A DNA stretch of 33,111 bases. It comes from Roseovarius aestuarii (GTDB taxonomy: Bacteria > Pseudomonadota > Alphaproteobacteria > Rhodobacterales > Rhodobacteraceae). A program made the translations under genes and the position numbers. The DNA lies in contig NZ_JAIMIB010000026.1 of assembly GCF_019966515.1 (NCBI RefSeq), positions 1 through 33,111 of the forward strand, read 5' to 3'. The notes under the pieces were generated by a model that worked only from the letters and a program-made list of their open reading frames with translations, searched no databases and was not told the origin of the DNA. Shown here one piece after another: positions 32,578 through 33,111 of the stretch (position 1 is its first letter; each line of letters starts with the position of its first letter).

Positions 32578-33111
32578 TTACTCCGCAGGCACCAAGGGTT
32601 GGTCGTAATTGCTTTTGACACGCTCCTTGGTCGGGTCGAAATGCGGATAGCGCACAACCCGCGCTTTCAGGCGCTTTTGCAGCCCGTCAAGTTGCCCGAT
32701 CTCAAGCTCGGTGCCCAGTTCCGCATGGCTGACCGACACCCGCGCCAAGGCGATGTTCTTGCCCAGAATGGGTGATTTCATCGCGCTTGTGACCTCGCCG
32801 ACCTGCGCCTTGCCGATACGCACGCAATCGCCCGGCGAGGCGACAATGCCGCCTTCCAGCTCAAGCCCCACCAGTTGGCGGTGCGGATGTGCCTTGCGTT
32901 CTTCCAGCGCCGACCGGCCGATGAAATCATCCTCTTTCGATTTCAGCGGCACGGTAAAACCGATCCCGGCCTCCCACGGGTCGGTCTGATCGTCGAATTC
33001 AGATCCGGCAAAGATTAGCCCGGCCTCGATCCGGACCATGTCCAGCGCCGCCAGGCCAAAGGGCGTCAGGCCCATCGGTTCACCCACCTTCCAGATCGCG
33101 TCAAAGACCTC
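32578..33111 (-). CDS. GcvT-like aminomethyltransferase family protein, C-terminal part (cut by window edge)
   Basis: The last 177 residues of a gene whose start lies beyond the window; the frame is open to base 33111. Seen: VGEPMGLTPFGLAALDMVRIEAGLIFAGSEFDDQTDPWEAGIGFTVPL, the GcvT folate-binding domain pattern 'G..p.G..A.d.lR.E.G...G.e.....P.eaGlgw.v', then FIGRSAL and a C-terminal barrel domain (VGLELEGGIVASPGDCV, GEVTSAMKSPILGKNIALARV). Members transfer a one-carbon group to tetrahydrofolate: glycine cleavage T protein, sarcosine or dimethylglycine oxidising enzymes, and DMSP demethylase. Which one cannot be told without the N-terminal part. Confidence 0.8.
   Translation of the reverse strand, partial: EVFDAIWKVGEPMGLTPFGLAALDMVRIEAGLIFAGSEFDDQTDPWEAGIGFTVPLKSKEDDFIGRSALEERKAHPHRQLVGLELEGGIVASPGDCVRIGKAQVGEVTSAMKSPILGKNIALARVSVSHAELGTELEIGQLDGLQKRLKARVVRYPHFDPTKERVKSNYDQPLVPAE

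Noticed and set aside
1..33111. CRISPR arrays, insertion sequences, prophage genes
   Set aside because: None seen: no regular short repeats, transposase or phage protein motifs on either strand.

Overview
The window looks like chromosomal DNA from a marine Roseobacter-group alphaproteobacterium (Rhodobacteraceae). Evidence: high GC with G/C-rich third positions, a split histidine cluster (hisB-hisH, hisA, hisF-hisE) interleaved with other genes, a psd-pssA-pmtA phosphatidylcholine operon, and many ABC transporters. All family assignments come from reading motifs; no database search was run.

Layout. 0.1-1.5 kb: a sulfotransferase-like gene and a hotdog thioesterase. 1.66-5.5 kb (minus): a peptide/nickel-type ABC importer (two permeases and a fused double ATPase) with no binding protein beside it. 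5.6-7.8 kb: a YafY-type WYL regulator divergent from a DMT exporter and a PNPOx-like flavoprotein, with an inverted repeat between them. 7.9-9.1 kb: a DUF4177 protein and a J-domain protein with a probable zinc site. 9.2-11.3 kb (minus): psd, pssA and pmtA, the whole route from CDP-diacylglycerol to phosphatidylcholine. 11.6-17.3 kb: hisB, hisH, a glutaminase, hisA, hisF, hisE and a Dabb protein, with two small exported proteins (DUF2147, DUF302) inserted on the other strand in front of hisA and hisF. 17.3-20.1 kb: a CoA-binding protein, a strong minus-strand terminator that may end a small RNA, a zinc-ribbon protein, a six-helix membrane protein and rlmB. 20.2 kb: tRNA-Tyr with a good promoter.

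20.3-30.0 kb is the accessory part and the most interesting. It holds an FMO-like flavoprotein, a RidA-family protein lacking the usual arginine, a decayed aldehyde dehydrogenase fragment, a LysR regulator, a large trimethylamine-dehydrogenase-family iron-sulfur flavoprotein, and a complete spermidine/putrescine-type ABC importer ending in a terminator. Residues that line the amine pocket in this flavoprotein family read Gln60/Trp263/Asp354, closer to histamine dehydrogenase (as I recall it) than to trimethylamine dehydrogenase. Similar 17-bp LysR-type boxes (T-N11-A) lie upstream of the FMO gene and of the dehydrogenase gene. Together these suggest an amine uptake and oxidation pathway of unknown substrate under LysR control.

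30.2-33.1 kb (minus): asd, an MFS transporter and the C-terminal part of a GcvT-like aminomethyltransferase cut by the window edge.
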